In this document: positions 1 to 5,234 of the stretch, one piece after another
Position numbering within the stretch: the first letter of the stretch is position 1
Layout of the letters: every line of letters starts with the position of its first letter
DNA from: Candidatus Acidiferrum typicum
GTDB lineage: Bacteria > Acidobacteriota > Terriglobia > Acidiferrales > UBA7541
Length of the DNA stretch: 5,234 nucleotides
NCBI GenBank assembly: GCA_025463105.1
Contig: JAOAPW010000233.1
Coordinates: 1 to 5,234, forward strand
Reading direction: 5' to 3'
Notes under the pieces: model-generated
Told to the model about the DNA's origin: nothing
Databases searched by the model: none
What the model saw: the letters and a program-made list of their open reading frames with translations, nothing else
Program-made: the position numbers and the translations under genes

Positions 1-149
1 GGATTTAAATTCTGGGCCTGAACGAACGCTCCTAGAAATGAAGCTCCGTCGGGACCTTTATCCGTTCCGGTAACCGTCGCGCCATGCGCAATTGGATTAA
101 AAAACACAACGAGAATCAGAATACCCAAGGACTTCAAAGTGGTCTTCAT
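1..149 (-). CDS. Exported protein, N-terminal fragment (possible carboxypeptidase-regulatory-like domain)
   Basis: This is the first 49 codons of a leftward gene that runs off the left edge. The ATG at 149 is preceded by AGGAGG (154-159, minus strand) four bases upstream, a strong ribosome binding site. The protein opens with a typical Sec signal peptide: basic start (MKTTLKS), a hydrophobic core (LGILILVVFF), then a likely signal peptidase I site near IAHGA, about residues 20-24. The mature part begins TVTGTDKGPDGASFLGAFV. The 'GPDG..F.GAFVQAQN' pattern resembles the start of carboxypeptidase-regulatory-like (beta-sandwich) domains that I associate with secreted Acidobacteriota proteins, sometimes fused to lyase or cytochrome modules. 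Export is well supported; the domain name is recall from a short stretch, and the function cannot be told. It lies 61 bp downstream of hom in the same direction, but its own strong RBS and unrelated role do not require co-transcription. Confidence 0.72.
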   Translation of the reverse strand, partial: MKTTLKSLGILILVVFFNPIAHGATVTGTDKGPDGASFLGAFVQAQNLN

Positions 150-210
150 AGCCCCTCCTGATTCAAACCGCGCGAGCAGCTATCCCCTGATTCCCGGATT
201 GTATCGCAAT

Positions 211-1554
211 TCAATCCAGCAAGATCGGCATACATAGAACGGGCTCGACGTGGAAATCGAGCCGGTTTATTTCCTGAAGCGCGCGGCCGAGCATCGCGCT
301 GGTGCACGTTTCAAGCGTCATGATGAACGGGAGCGCGGAGTGAGGATAACCGGGTCTCTGCAAAACGGCGTCGATGCCGATTCCATATCTCGCAAGCACG
401 GTGGCCACGGCGGCGATGATTCCGGGCCTGTCCTTTACAACGAAACGCAAGTAATACGGCGCGGTGAACTCTCCGCTGACGTGTTTCGGCATTTCCACCG
501 CCGGAAGAGCGTTCCCGGATAATGCGCCGCCGCTCCGCGCGATCGAGTACAGATCGGAAATCACAGCTACGGCCGTGGGATCTCCTCCTGCTCCAAAGCC
601 CGAAAAAACCATTTGTCCGGCATATTGTCCCGTCACCATCACGAGGTTTTTGCTTCCCTCGACATGCGCGACCAGAGAAGAAACCGGAACGAGCGCCGGG
701 CGAACGAATCCATGGATACTCAATCCATCTTCTGTGTCCTTCTTGGCCAGGGAAATCTGGCGAATCGTGCAATTCAGTTCGCGCGCGTACGCAAAATCCA
801 CAGCGTCCACTGACGAAATCGGCCAGCAAGGAATTTGTTCGCTTCGCACGCGGGCGCGCAGGCCGGCCTGCGTCAAAATGACAAGCTTCGCCCGGGCATC
901 GAATCCTTCCACATCATCGCGGGGATTCGCTTCGGCAAAACCGAGTTCCTGTGCTTCCTTCAAAGCTGTCTCGAAGCTTGCGCCGGTCGCCTCCATCTTG
1001 GTCAGAATGAAATTGCAGGTTCCATTCAACACGCCCGCGATTTTGTAGAGCCGGTCCCCGGCCAGGCCTTCCTGAATTCCGATGATTGCGGGTATTCCTC
1101 CGGCAACCGAGGCTCCGAATTCGATGCGTGTGCCTTTTTCGCGGGCCAGGTCCAGCAATTCGGGTCCGCTGTGGGCAATCAGAAGTTTGTTTGCGGTGAC
1201 CACCGACTTGCCGGCCCCCAACGCTTTCTGAATCCATTCGCCGGCAGGCTCGATGCCTCCAACGAGTTCCACAAAAATATCGGCATCGGAGGAAAGCAGG
1301 TCGCTAATGTTCTCTGTCCATCGTACGCTGGAAGGAACCCAATCCACTTTTTTACGAACCACGTTGCGGTTGAAAATGTGCGTCAACTCAAAACTATCGT
1401 TCGCTTCATGGCAGAGCAGTTTCACGACGGAGCGACCCACAGTGCCAAAACCTGCGAGGGCAATTTTCAACTTCTTGTGGGCGGGCTTCTGCTTATTCCT
1501 CGTTTCCAACTTGTTTTTAGACTTCGATTTCACACGTTTCACTTTTGCCGGCAA
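211..1554 (-). CDS. hom: Homoserine dehydrogenase (NAD(P)-dependent, with ACT domain)
   Basis: Catalyses NAD(P)H-dependent reduction of aspartate 4-semialdehyde to homoserine, the branch point to threonine and methionine, in the cytoplasm. The 447-residue product has an N-terminal Rossmann domain with GFGTVG at 35-40, the TANK segment with the conserved lysine at K123, GASVAGGIPAI from 147, NGT at 177-179, and the family signature PRDDVEGFDARAKL at 211-224 holding the catalytic Asp/Lys pair (D219, K223). A C-terminal ACT domain begins near residue 367 (RFVVKDRPGIIAAV), the usual place for threonine feedback control. There is no aspartokinase part, so this is the monofunctional form. Residues 1-30 form an extra lysine/arginine-rich tail; the catalytic homology starts near K28. 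The start is TTG at 1554, chosen because GAGGTGA sits just upstream (1559-1565); no ATG is available in frame before the Rossmann motif. Family call is very secure; the exact start is less so. Confidence 0.96.
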   Translation of the reverse strand: MPAKVKRVKSKSKNKLETRNKQKPAHKKLKIALAGFGTVGRSVVKLLCHEANDSFELTHIFNRNVVRKKVDWVPSSVRWTENISDLLSSDADIFVELVGGIEPAGEWIQKALGAGKSVVTANKLLIAHSGPELLDLAREKGTRIEFGASVAGGIPAIIGIQEGLAGDRLYKIAGVLNGTCNFILTKMEATGASFETALKEAQELGFAEANPRDDVEGFDARAKLVILTQAGLRARVRSEQIPCWPISSVDAVDFAYARELNCTIRQISLAKKDTEDGLSIHGFVRPALVPVSSLVAHVEGSKNLVMVTGQYAGQMVFSGFGAGGDPTAVAVISDLYSIARSGGALSGNALPAVEMPKHVSGEFTAPYYLRFVVKDRPGIIAAVATVLARYGIGIDAVLQRPGYPHSALPFIMTLETCTSAMLGRALQEINRLDFHVEPVLCMPILLD

Positions 1555-1558
1555 TTCA

Positions 1559-1565
1559 TCACCTC
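1559..1565 (-). promoter_or_regulatory. Ribosome binding site deciding the TTG start of hom
   Basis: The minus strand reads GAGGTGA, a seven-base match to the extended anti-Shine-Dalgarno complement. The GAGG core lies seven bases before TTG at 1554, an ideal distance. An ATG at 1559-1557 overlaps this motif but is out of frame and hits a stop after six codons, so the TTG is the better start. Confidence 0.65.
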
Positions 1566-1611
1566 GTTTTTGGAACAGGGACAGCTACGGTCTTCCCTTG
1601 AGACGGCAAGA

Positions 1612-1617
1612 ATTATA
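1612..1617 (-). promoter_or_regulatory. Candidate -10 box (TATAAT) for hom
   Basis: The minus strand carries a perfect sigma-70 -10 hexamer, TATAAT, about 58 bases upstream of the hom start codon, which would leave a leader of roughly 50 bases. No good -35 match lies 16-18 bases further upstream (the stretch reads around GGGAGT), and there is no extended TG motif, so the assignment rests on the -10 box and position alone. The site is near-palindromic (TTATAA): on the plus strand TATAAG (1614-1619) could serve the rightward gene at 1699. Confidence 0.38.
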
Positions 1618-1650
1618 AGGTATTTCGGTATCGACTCCCGGGAATCTGAT

Positions 1651-1681
1651 GGGTTGGTTCGTAATGCGACTTAACCAACCC
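1651..1681. repeat. Perfect 9-bp inverted repeat upstream of the ferredoxin-MBL gene
   Basis: Arms GGGTTGGTT (1651-1659) and AACCAACCC (1673-1681) are exact reverse complements separated by 13 bases. The element ends 17 bases before the ATG at 1699, overlapping the probable 5' leader of the rightward gene. It could be an operator for a dimeric regulator or an RNA hairpin in the leader. No T-run follows it, so a terminator is unlikely. The repeat itself is certain; its role is not. Confidence 0.6.
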
Positions 1682-1698
1682 GGCGGAATCTAATTATC

Positions 1699-2574
1699 AT
1701 GGCCCAGATCAATCAACGGTTGCCGCAAAACGTGGAAGGCGAGTTCTTTGTGGACTCCACTTGCATAGATTGCGATGCCTGCAGGCAGATCGCGCCCGCG
1801 AGCTTTCGCGATCATGGCGGACAATCCAGCGTTTACCGACAGCCGCAAAATCCCGGTGAGATGCACCGCGCGCTCATGGCGCTGGTGGCCTGCCCGACAG
1901 CGTCGATTGGCACGGCGTCTCACCGGAGCGCCCGCTCGGGCGTCACCGCATTTCCTGTCCACGTTGTGGATGATGTTTACTTTTGCGGCTTCACATCGGA
2001 AGCGAGTTTCGGCGCGTGGTCGTATTTGATCGTGCGCCCGCGGGAACAAGGCGGCAACGTGCTGGTGGACTCGCCGCGATTCACAACTCCCCTGGTAAAG
2101 CGCATCGAAGAAATGGGCGGCGTGAACCTGATGTTTCTTTCGCACCGCGACGATATCGCAGATCACGTCAAATTTGCGGAGCATTTTCACTGTCCGCGAA
2201 TCATGCATGAGGGTGATGGTGCCGCGTCGCGGGGCATCGAACGCGTGACCTCCGGAGTGGATCCTTTGCGGATCGATGACGAATTGTTGTTGATTCCAAC
2301 GCCCGGGCACACGCGCGGTCATCAGGTTCTTTTGTACCGGGACAAGATATTATTCACCGGGGACCATCTGGCGTGGTCGCCCGCGCGGGAAACTTTGACG
2401 GCTTTTCGCGATGTCTGCTGGTATTCCTGGAAGGAGCAGACACACTCGATGGAAAAGCTGCTCGCTTATCGGTTCGAATCGGTTCTGCCGGGGCATGGCC
2501 GCATTCACCATGGAACAGCCGAAGAAATGCACGAACACCTCGAGCGCTGCGTGGCACGCATGAAGAAACTATGA
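1699..2574 (+). CDS. Ferredoxin/metallo-beta-lactamase-fold fusion protein, substrate unknown
   Basis: A 291-residue two-domain protein. Residues 14-71 form a small single-cluster ferredoxin: CIDCDAC at 22-28 gives three cysteine ligands (C22, C25, C28), with the fourth at C65 in ACPTASIG, the usual single [4Fe-4S] pattern ending in CP. From about residue 85 follows an MBL-fold hydrolase domain: SHRDDIADH (148-156) at the metal-binding loop, TPGHTRGH (201-208), TGDH (220-223) and PGHG (264-267). These give candidate ligands H149, D151/D152, D155, H156, H204, D222 and H266. The second histidine of the classical HxHxDH motif is replaced by Asp and the motif is two residues longer. Similar ferredoxin-MBL fusions occur, to my recollection, in cyanobacteria and plants without an established reaction. 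There is no signal peptide, so it should be cytoplasmic. The ATG at 1699 has only a weak purine-rich RBS (GGCGGA). It is divergent from hom and convergent with the thiolase gene, hence probably monocistronic. Confidence 0.9.
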   Translation: MAQINQRLPQNVEGEFFVDSTCIDCDACRQIAPASFRDHGGQSSVYRQPQNPGEMHRALMALVACPTASIGTASHRSARSGVTAFPVHVVDDVYFCGFTSEASFGAWSYLIVRPREQGGNVLVDSPRFTTPLVKRIEEMGGVNLMFLSHRDDIADHVKFAEHFHCPRIMHEGDGAASRGIERVTSGVDPLRIDDELLLIPTPGHTRGHQVLLYRDKILFTGDHLAWSPARETLTAFRDVCWYSWKEQTHSMEKLLAYRFESVLPGHGRIHHGTAEEMHEHLERCVARMKKL

Positions 2575-2610
2575 AACCCACGTCACGAAATTGTATTTGT
2601 GTCAGAAATC

Positions 2611-2644
2611 CCGGGAACGCCAATCGGGAGATTGGCGTTCCCGG
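2611..2644. terminator. Perfect 15-bp-stem hairpin between convergent genes (terminator or dispersed palindromic repeat)
   Basis: CCGGGAACGCCAATC (2611-2625) and GATTGGCGTTCCCGG (2630-2644) are perfectly complementary, with a four-base loop GGGA. It starts 36 bases after the stop of the rightward gene and only 7 bases beyond the thiolase stop on the minus strand, so it could end transcription from both sides. Neither side has a real T-run; the minus strand has only GATTTCT after the stem. The stem is long and flawless, which also fits a REP-like dispersed palindrome. The structure is certain; the terminator label is a placement-based inference. Confidence 0.55.
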
Positions 2645-2651
2645 TGAAGGC

Positions 2652-3857
2652 TCACACACGCTCGAGCATGATGGCGATTCCCTGCCCCACGCCAATGCAC
2701 ATGGATGCCAGTGCGTAGCGCCCCTTGCTGCGTTGAATCTGCCGCGCCGCAGTTAAAACCAGCCGCGCACCGCTCATCCCAAGAGGATGTCCAATCGCAA
2801 TCGCGCCGCCGTTGGGATTCACTTTTTCGCTATCGTCCGGCAGTCCAAGTTCGCGCGTCACTGCCAACGACTGCGAGGCGAATGCTTCGTTCAATTCGAA
2901 CACGTCCACATCCGCCATAGACATCTTTAATCGGCCAAGCAGCTTTCGAACAGCGAAGATCGGCCCAATTCCCATAATATCCGGCTCCACGCCCGCCGTA
3001 GACACGCCCATCACACGAGCCACCGGCTTCAAGCCGAATCGGGCCGCCGCGGTCTCGGAGGCAACAAACATCGCGCACGCTCCGTCATTTATTCCGGAAG
3101 CGTTTCCGGCCGTCACCGTGCCGCCTTTCCGGAATGGAGTTGGCAATTTCGCAAGAGCTTCGTAAGTCGTGTCCGCGCGAATATGTTCGTCGTCGGAGAC
3201 AGTAGTCACTGTTCCTTTAGGGGCCGGAATATTTACCGGCACAATTTCCTCCGCCAGAATCCCGGCCTTTTGCGCGGCGGCGGCCTTTTGTTGCGAGCGC
3301 AAGGCGAAGCAGTCTTGCGCGGCGCGATCGATTTTGTATTTCTCGGCCACATTTTCCGCTGTTTCCGGTATGGACGCGGTTCCGTACATTTTTACCATCA
3401 GCGGATTTACAAAACGCCAGCCAATCGTGGTGTCGTAGATTTCCGGTGCGCGCGAAAATGCGGACGCCGCCTTAGGAATCACAAACGGCGCGCGGCTCAT
3501 GCTTTCTACTCCGCCCGCAATCGCCAGTGAAATTTCACCGGCCACGATCGCGCGCGCGGCCATCGACACGGCCTCCATCCCCGATCCGCACAATCGGTTC
3601 ACCGTAGCGCCGGGTACAGTATGGGGAATGCCGGCCAGCAGCAACGCCATCCGCGCAACATTGCGGTTATCTTCCCCCGACTGGTTCGCGCAACCGAAGA
3701 AAACTTCATCGATCGATTCCCAGTCGCTTTTTCCGAACTGTTCACGCAAAGTCCTCAATGGAATTGCGGCCAGGTCGTCCGTGCGGACCTGCGAGAGCGC
3801 GCCGCCATAACGTCCTATCGGCGTTCGTATTCCCTCACAAATAAATGCAGTGGACAT
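2652..3857 (-). CDS. pcaF: Thiolase, 3-oxoadipyl-CoA / acetyl-CoA acyltransferase type
   Basis: Cleaves a beta-ketoacyl-CoA with free CoA to release acetyl-CoA (or runs in reverse). The 401-residue product is a full-length thiolase with nucleophile C90 in NRLCGSG, NEAF at 323-326, GHPLG with H357, and the second active-site cysteine C387 in CIGVGQG. It closely follows PcaF/PaaJ in the segments RTPIGRYGGALS (11-22), DEVFFGCANQSGEDNRNVAR (50-69) and the DTTIGWRF.NPLM stretch (142-154), and PcaF is also about 400 residues. That points to 3-oxoadipyl-CoA as the nearest known substrate, though thiolase specificity is hard to judge by eye. The ATG at 3857 is preferred over an in-frame GTG at 3884, since it starts exactly where the family starts (MSTAFICEGIRTP) and has AGAGGA nine bases upstream. 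It is the last gene of the leftward cluster, 39 bp after the amidohydrolase, and ends at the 2611-2644 hairpin. No ring-cleavage genes are seen here. Confidence 0.9.
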   Translation of the reverse strand: MSTAFICEGIRTPIGRYGGALSQVRTDDLAAIPLRTLREQFGKSDWESIDEVFFGCANQSGEDNRNVARMALLLAGIPHTVPGATVNRLCGSGMEAVSMAARAIVAGEISLAIAGGVESMSRAPFVIPKAASAFSRAPEIYDTTIGWRFVNPLMVKMYGTASIPETAENVAEKYKIDRAAQDCFALRSQQKAAAAQKAGILAEEIVPVNIPAPKGTVTTVSDDEHIRADTTYEALAKLPTPFRKGGTVTAGNASGINDGACAMFVASETAAARFGLKPVARVMGVSTAGVEPDIMGIGPIFAVRKLLGRLKMSMADVDVFELNEAFASQSLAVTRELGLPDDSEKVNPNGGAIAIGHPLGMSGARLVLTAARQIQRSKGRYALASMCIGVGQGIAIMLERV

Positions 3858-3866
3858 TTCGTTGTT

Positions 3867-3872
3867 TCCTCT
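3867..3872 (-). promoter_or_regulatory. Ribosome binding site supporting the ATG start of the thiolase
   Basis: The minus strand reads AGAGGA, nine bases ahead of ATG 3857. It lies inside the stretch that would be coding if the upstream GTG at 3884 were used; that GTG would add nine non-conserved residues (MANGRGNNE), so the ATG is favoured. Confidence 0.5.
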
Positions 3873-3896
3873 TCCATTCGCCACGTGTAGTCGTCC

Positions 3897-4754
3897 CTAC
3901 GCCGCGGACTTGCCGAGACCGAGCACGCGTTCCGCATTCCCATAAAACACGCGCTCCTTGATGTCATCCGAATAACCGAATTCATCCCATTCGCGCAGCA
4001 GACGAGCATACGGAATGCTGGGATAATCGCTGCCAAACAGTATTTTTTCCTTCAACCGGCCGCGAATATCGCGCACGAGTGACGCCGGGAAATATTGCGG
4101 CGCATACCCGGATACTTCCCAGAACACATTGCCTTTGTGCAAGGCTACAGCGGTCATCTCTTCGACCCATGGCCAACCGATATGCGCGGCGATGATAGTC
4201 AAGTGTGGAAAATCGGCAGCCAGTTCGTCAATCGCGGATGGATGCGCATGTCGAAGCTTGGCGCCCATCCCGCCGGGCATGCCCGCTCCCATTCCTGTCG
4301 TACCAACGTCAATCATTACCGGCACTTTTAATTCGTTGATGACTTCAAAGAGCGGATAGAGCCGCCGGTCGTTGACGGCGAAATGCCCCATGATGGGATG
4401 GAAGTGAAATCCCAACATTCCCAGATCCTGGATCGCGTGCTTTGCTTCGCGGATCGCGGCCTCGCCTTTGAACGGATCGACCGCGCCCCATGCCTGAATG
4501 ATCCGCTCAGGATGTCGCATCCGCATGGCCGAGACGTAGTCATTCGAGCATGGAGGAGTCGCAACGGTTGTTTCCAAGTCGAGCGCCACCAGGATTGCCT
4601 CGACACCCGCATCCTTAAAATCCTTGACAACTTCCTCTTCCGTCTTCGGAGTCCAGGCCCGCTTCCAATACTTCGCCAGCGCGTCCACGTAAGGCTGCTG
4701 ACAGGCGATCCACTGCTGGGTGTTCGGGTAGCAATGAACGTCGATGATTCTCAC
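3897..4754 (-). CDS. Amidohydrolase-2 family TIM-barrel hydrolase or decarboxylase
   Basis: A complete 285-residue protein of the ACMSD-like amidohydrolase family. It starts with IDVHCYPNT (4-12), where the family usually has a D.H.H metal motif, and contains GFHFHP (115-120), the Gly/Met-rich segment GTTGMGAGMPGGMG (151-164), AAHIGWPW (189-196) with H191, SGYAPQYFP (215-223), and LFGSDYP (239-245) with the catalytic Asp D243, ending in the usual NAERVLGL. The middle and C-terminal pattern resembles, from memory, proteins annotated as 4-hydroxyphenyl-beta-ketoacyl-CoA hydrolase. Two usual histidine ligands look replaced: Y9 for the second His of HxH, and D149 (MIDVG) where related proteins have HTG. 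The start is GTG at 4754, directly preceded by an in-frame TAA, with GGAG (4761-4764) six bases upstream. It sits 32 bp after the ligase and 39 bp before the thiolase, so is very probably co-transcribed; a CoA-thioester substrate is plausible from context. No signal peptide; cytoplasmic. Confidence 0.87.
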   Translation of the reverse strand: MRIIDVHCYPNTQQWIACQQPYVDALAKYWKRAWTPKTEEEVVKDFKDAGVEAILVALDLETTVATPPCSNDYVSAMRMRHPERIIQAWGAVDPFKGEAAIREAKHAIQDLGMLGFHFHPIMGHFAVNDRRLYPLFEVINELKVPVMIDVGTTGMGAGMPGGMGAKLRHAHPSAIDELAADFPHLTIIAAHIGWPWVEEMTAVALHKGNVFWEVSGYAPQYFPASLVRDIRGRLKEKILFGSDYPSIPYARLLREWDEFGYSDDIKERVFYGNAERVLGLGKSAA

Positions 4755-4786
4755 TTAACACTCCGACGAAAAATCAAATTGCCCGC

Positions 4787-5234
4787 CTATGCCGTGGACT
4801 GTGTCCGCTGTCTACGCTCTCCCGCGACCCTTGGAGAAATTATCTCCGCCAGTTTTTTCTTGGAAACTTTTCCGAAAGTTGACAACGGAAAATCCGGAAG
4901 GATTTCCAGACGCTCCGGGATTTTGAACTTGGCAATTTCTTTGCCCATCAGAAAAGTTTTCAGCATGTCGAAGCGCAATTCCGCGCCATCCTTCAACAAA
5001 ACGCAAGCGCACATTCGCTCACCCAGATCAGGGTCGGGGACGGCGATGCAGGCGACGTTTTTCACCGCCGGATGAGAAAGAATCAGGTTTTCGACTTCCT
5101 CCGCGCTGATTTTTTCCCCGCCGCGATTGATCAGATCTTTTTTTCGACCCTCGACCATATAGTTTCCCGAGGGATGCTGCCGCATCAGGTCGCCCGACCT
5201 GTAAAAACCATCCGAGGTGAACGTGCGCGCATTG
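4787..5234 (-). CDS. Acyl/aryl-acid AMP ligase (2,3-dihydroxybenzoate-AMP ligase-like), C-terminal fragment
   Basis: The last 148 codons of an ANL-superfamily adenylating enzyme whose 5' part lies beyond the right edge; the reading frame stays open to base 5234. Such enzymes activate a carboxylic acid with ATP to an acyl-AMP, then pass it to CoA or a carrier protein. Counting from the edge, the fragment has FYRSGDL (10-16, motif A7), the hinge motif GRKKDLINRGGEKIS (29-43, A8), AEEVENLILSHPAV (44-57), and FPLSTFGKV with the catalytic lysine K122 (A10). The INRGGEKI.AEEVEN string matches the EntE/DhbE (2,3-dihydroxybenzoate-AMP ligase) branch, which also contains salicylate- and cyclohexanecarboxylate-CoA ligases. 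The substrate pocket is in the missing part, so specificity is open. No siderophore genes are seen beside it; instead an amidohydrolase and a thiolase follow, which suggests a catabolic CoA ligase. The C-terminus is a short basic tail (RVAGERRQRTQSTA). Confidence 0.88.
   Translation of the reverse strand, partial: NARTFTSDGFYRSGDLMRQHPSGNYMVEGRKKDLINRGGEKISAEEVENLILSHPAVKNVACIAVPDPDLGERMCACVLLKDGAELRFDMLKTFLMGKEIAKFKIPERLEILPDFPLSTFGKVSKKKLAEIISPRVAGERRQRTQSTA

Noticed and set aside
150..210. Terminator or promoter between hom and the left-edge gene
   Set aside because: No stem-loop with T-run is visible. A TACAAT-like hexamer on the minus strand near 199-204 has no convincing -35 partner, so I do not call a promoter.
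1539..1559. Six-codon ATG mini-ORF (MNCRQK) overlapping the hom start on the minus strand
   Set aside because: The GAGG core is only two bases from this ATG, too close for efficient initiation, and a stop follows after six codons. The overlapping TTG has ideal spacing. A regulatory role cannot be excluded but nothing supports it.
835..1674. Long open frame on the plus strand (279 codons) antisense to hom
   Set aside because: It lies opposite a gene with unmistakable homoserine dehydrogenase motifs, has no recognisable domain and no good start signal; GC-rich codons of the real gene keep the opposite frame open. The same applies to 464-1048.
1690..2322. Minus-strand open frame of 210 codons opposite the ferredoxin-MBL gene
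   Set aside because: Composition is rich in Arg, His and Ala without motif structure, and the plus-strand gene explains the region fully.
3858..3884. In-frame GTG at 3884 as thiolase start
   Set aside because: It adds nine residues not found in the family and places the best RBS inside the coding region; ATG 3857 matches the usual N-terminus.
3880..3900. Possible repeat around GTAGGGACGACTAC with an adjacent CACGTG palindrome in the amidohydrolase-thiolase gap
   Set aside because: The complementary ends are only four bases and CACGTG is six; both are expected by chance, and no second copy exists in the window.
4383..5075. Plus-strand open frame of 230 codons across the amidohydrolase and ligase
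   Set aside because: It spans the junction of two firmly identified minus-strand genes and shows no family pattern.
1..5234. CRISPR arrays, tRNA or rRNA genes, insertion sequences, phage genes
   Set aside because: No spaced direct repeats, cloverleaf-like sequences, transposase motifs or terminal inverted repeats flanking an ORF were seen on either strand.

Overview
The window reads as ordinary chromosomal DNA from a free-living heterotrophic bacterium of moderate GC content. An Acidobacteriota (soil) origin is my best guess. It rests mainly on the fragment at the left edge, a secreted protein opening into a 'GPDG.. F.GAFVQAQN' segment that I associate with carboxypeptidase-regulatory-like proteins of that phylum. 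This is recognition by eye and no search was run. I see no phage, transposon, CRISPR, tRNA or rRNA.

Layout. (1) Bases 1-149, minus: the start of an exported protein, cut by the window edge. (2) Bases 211-1554, minus: homoserine dehydrogenase with a C-terminal ACT domain, starting at a TTG codon and carrying an unusual lysine-rich N-terminal tail. (3) Bases 1555-1698: a 144-bp divergent intergenic region with a perfect TATAAT on the minus strand and a perfect 9-bp inverted repeat just ahead of the rightward gene. (4) Bases 1699-2574, plus: a fused ferredoxin/metallo-beta-lactamase-fold protein of unknown substrate. (5) Bases 2575-2651: a short convergent gap holding a perfect 15-bp-stem hairpin. 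(6) Bases 2652-5234, minus: a compact gene set transcribed right to left: a carrier-acid AMP ligase related to 2,3-dihydroxybenzoate-AMP ligase (5' end missing), an amidohydrolase-2 family TIM-barrel protein, and a thiolase of the 3-oxoadipyl-CoA type. Gaps between them are 32 and 39 nt.

How the genes may work together. The three right-hand genes look like one operon for breakdown of a carboxylic, possibly aromatic, acid through CoA thioesters: activation by the ligase, a hydrolytic step by the amidohydrolase, and thiolytic cleavage of a beta-ketoacyl-CoA by the thiolase. The individual family calls are firm; the joint pathway is inference. The hom gene is amino-acid biosynthesis and seems unrelated. 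The ferredoxin-MBL gene stands alone between the two.

Nothing here is clearly a new biological system. The best leads are two hydrolases whose metal-binding motifs depart from the textbook pattern, the ligase/amidohydrolase/thiolase operon, and two perfect inverted repeats in the intergenic regions.
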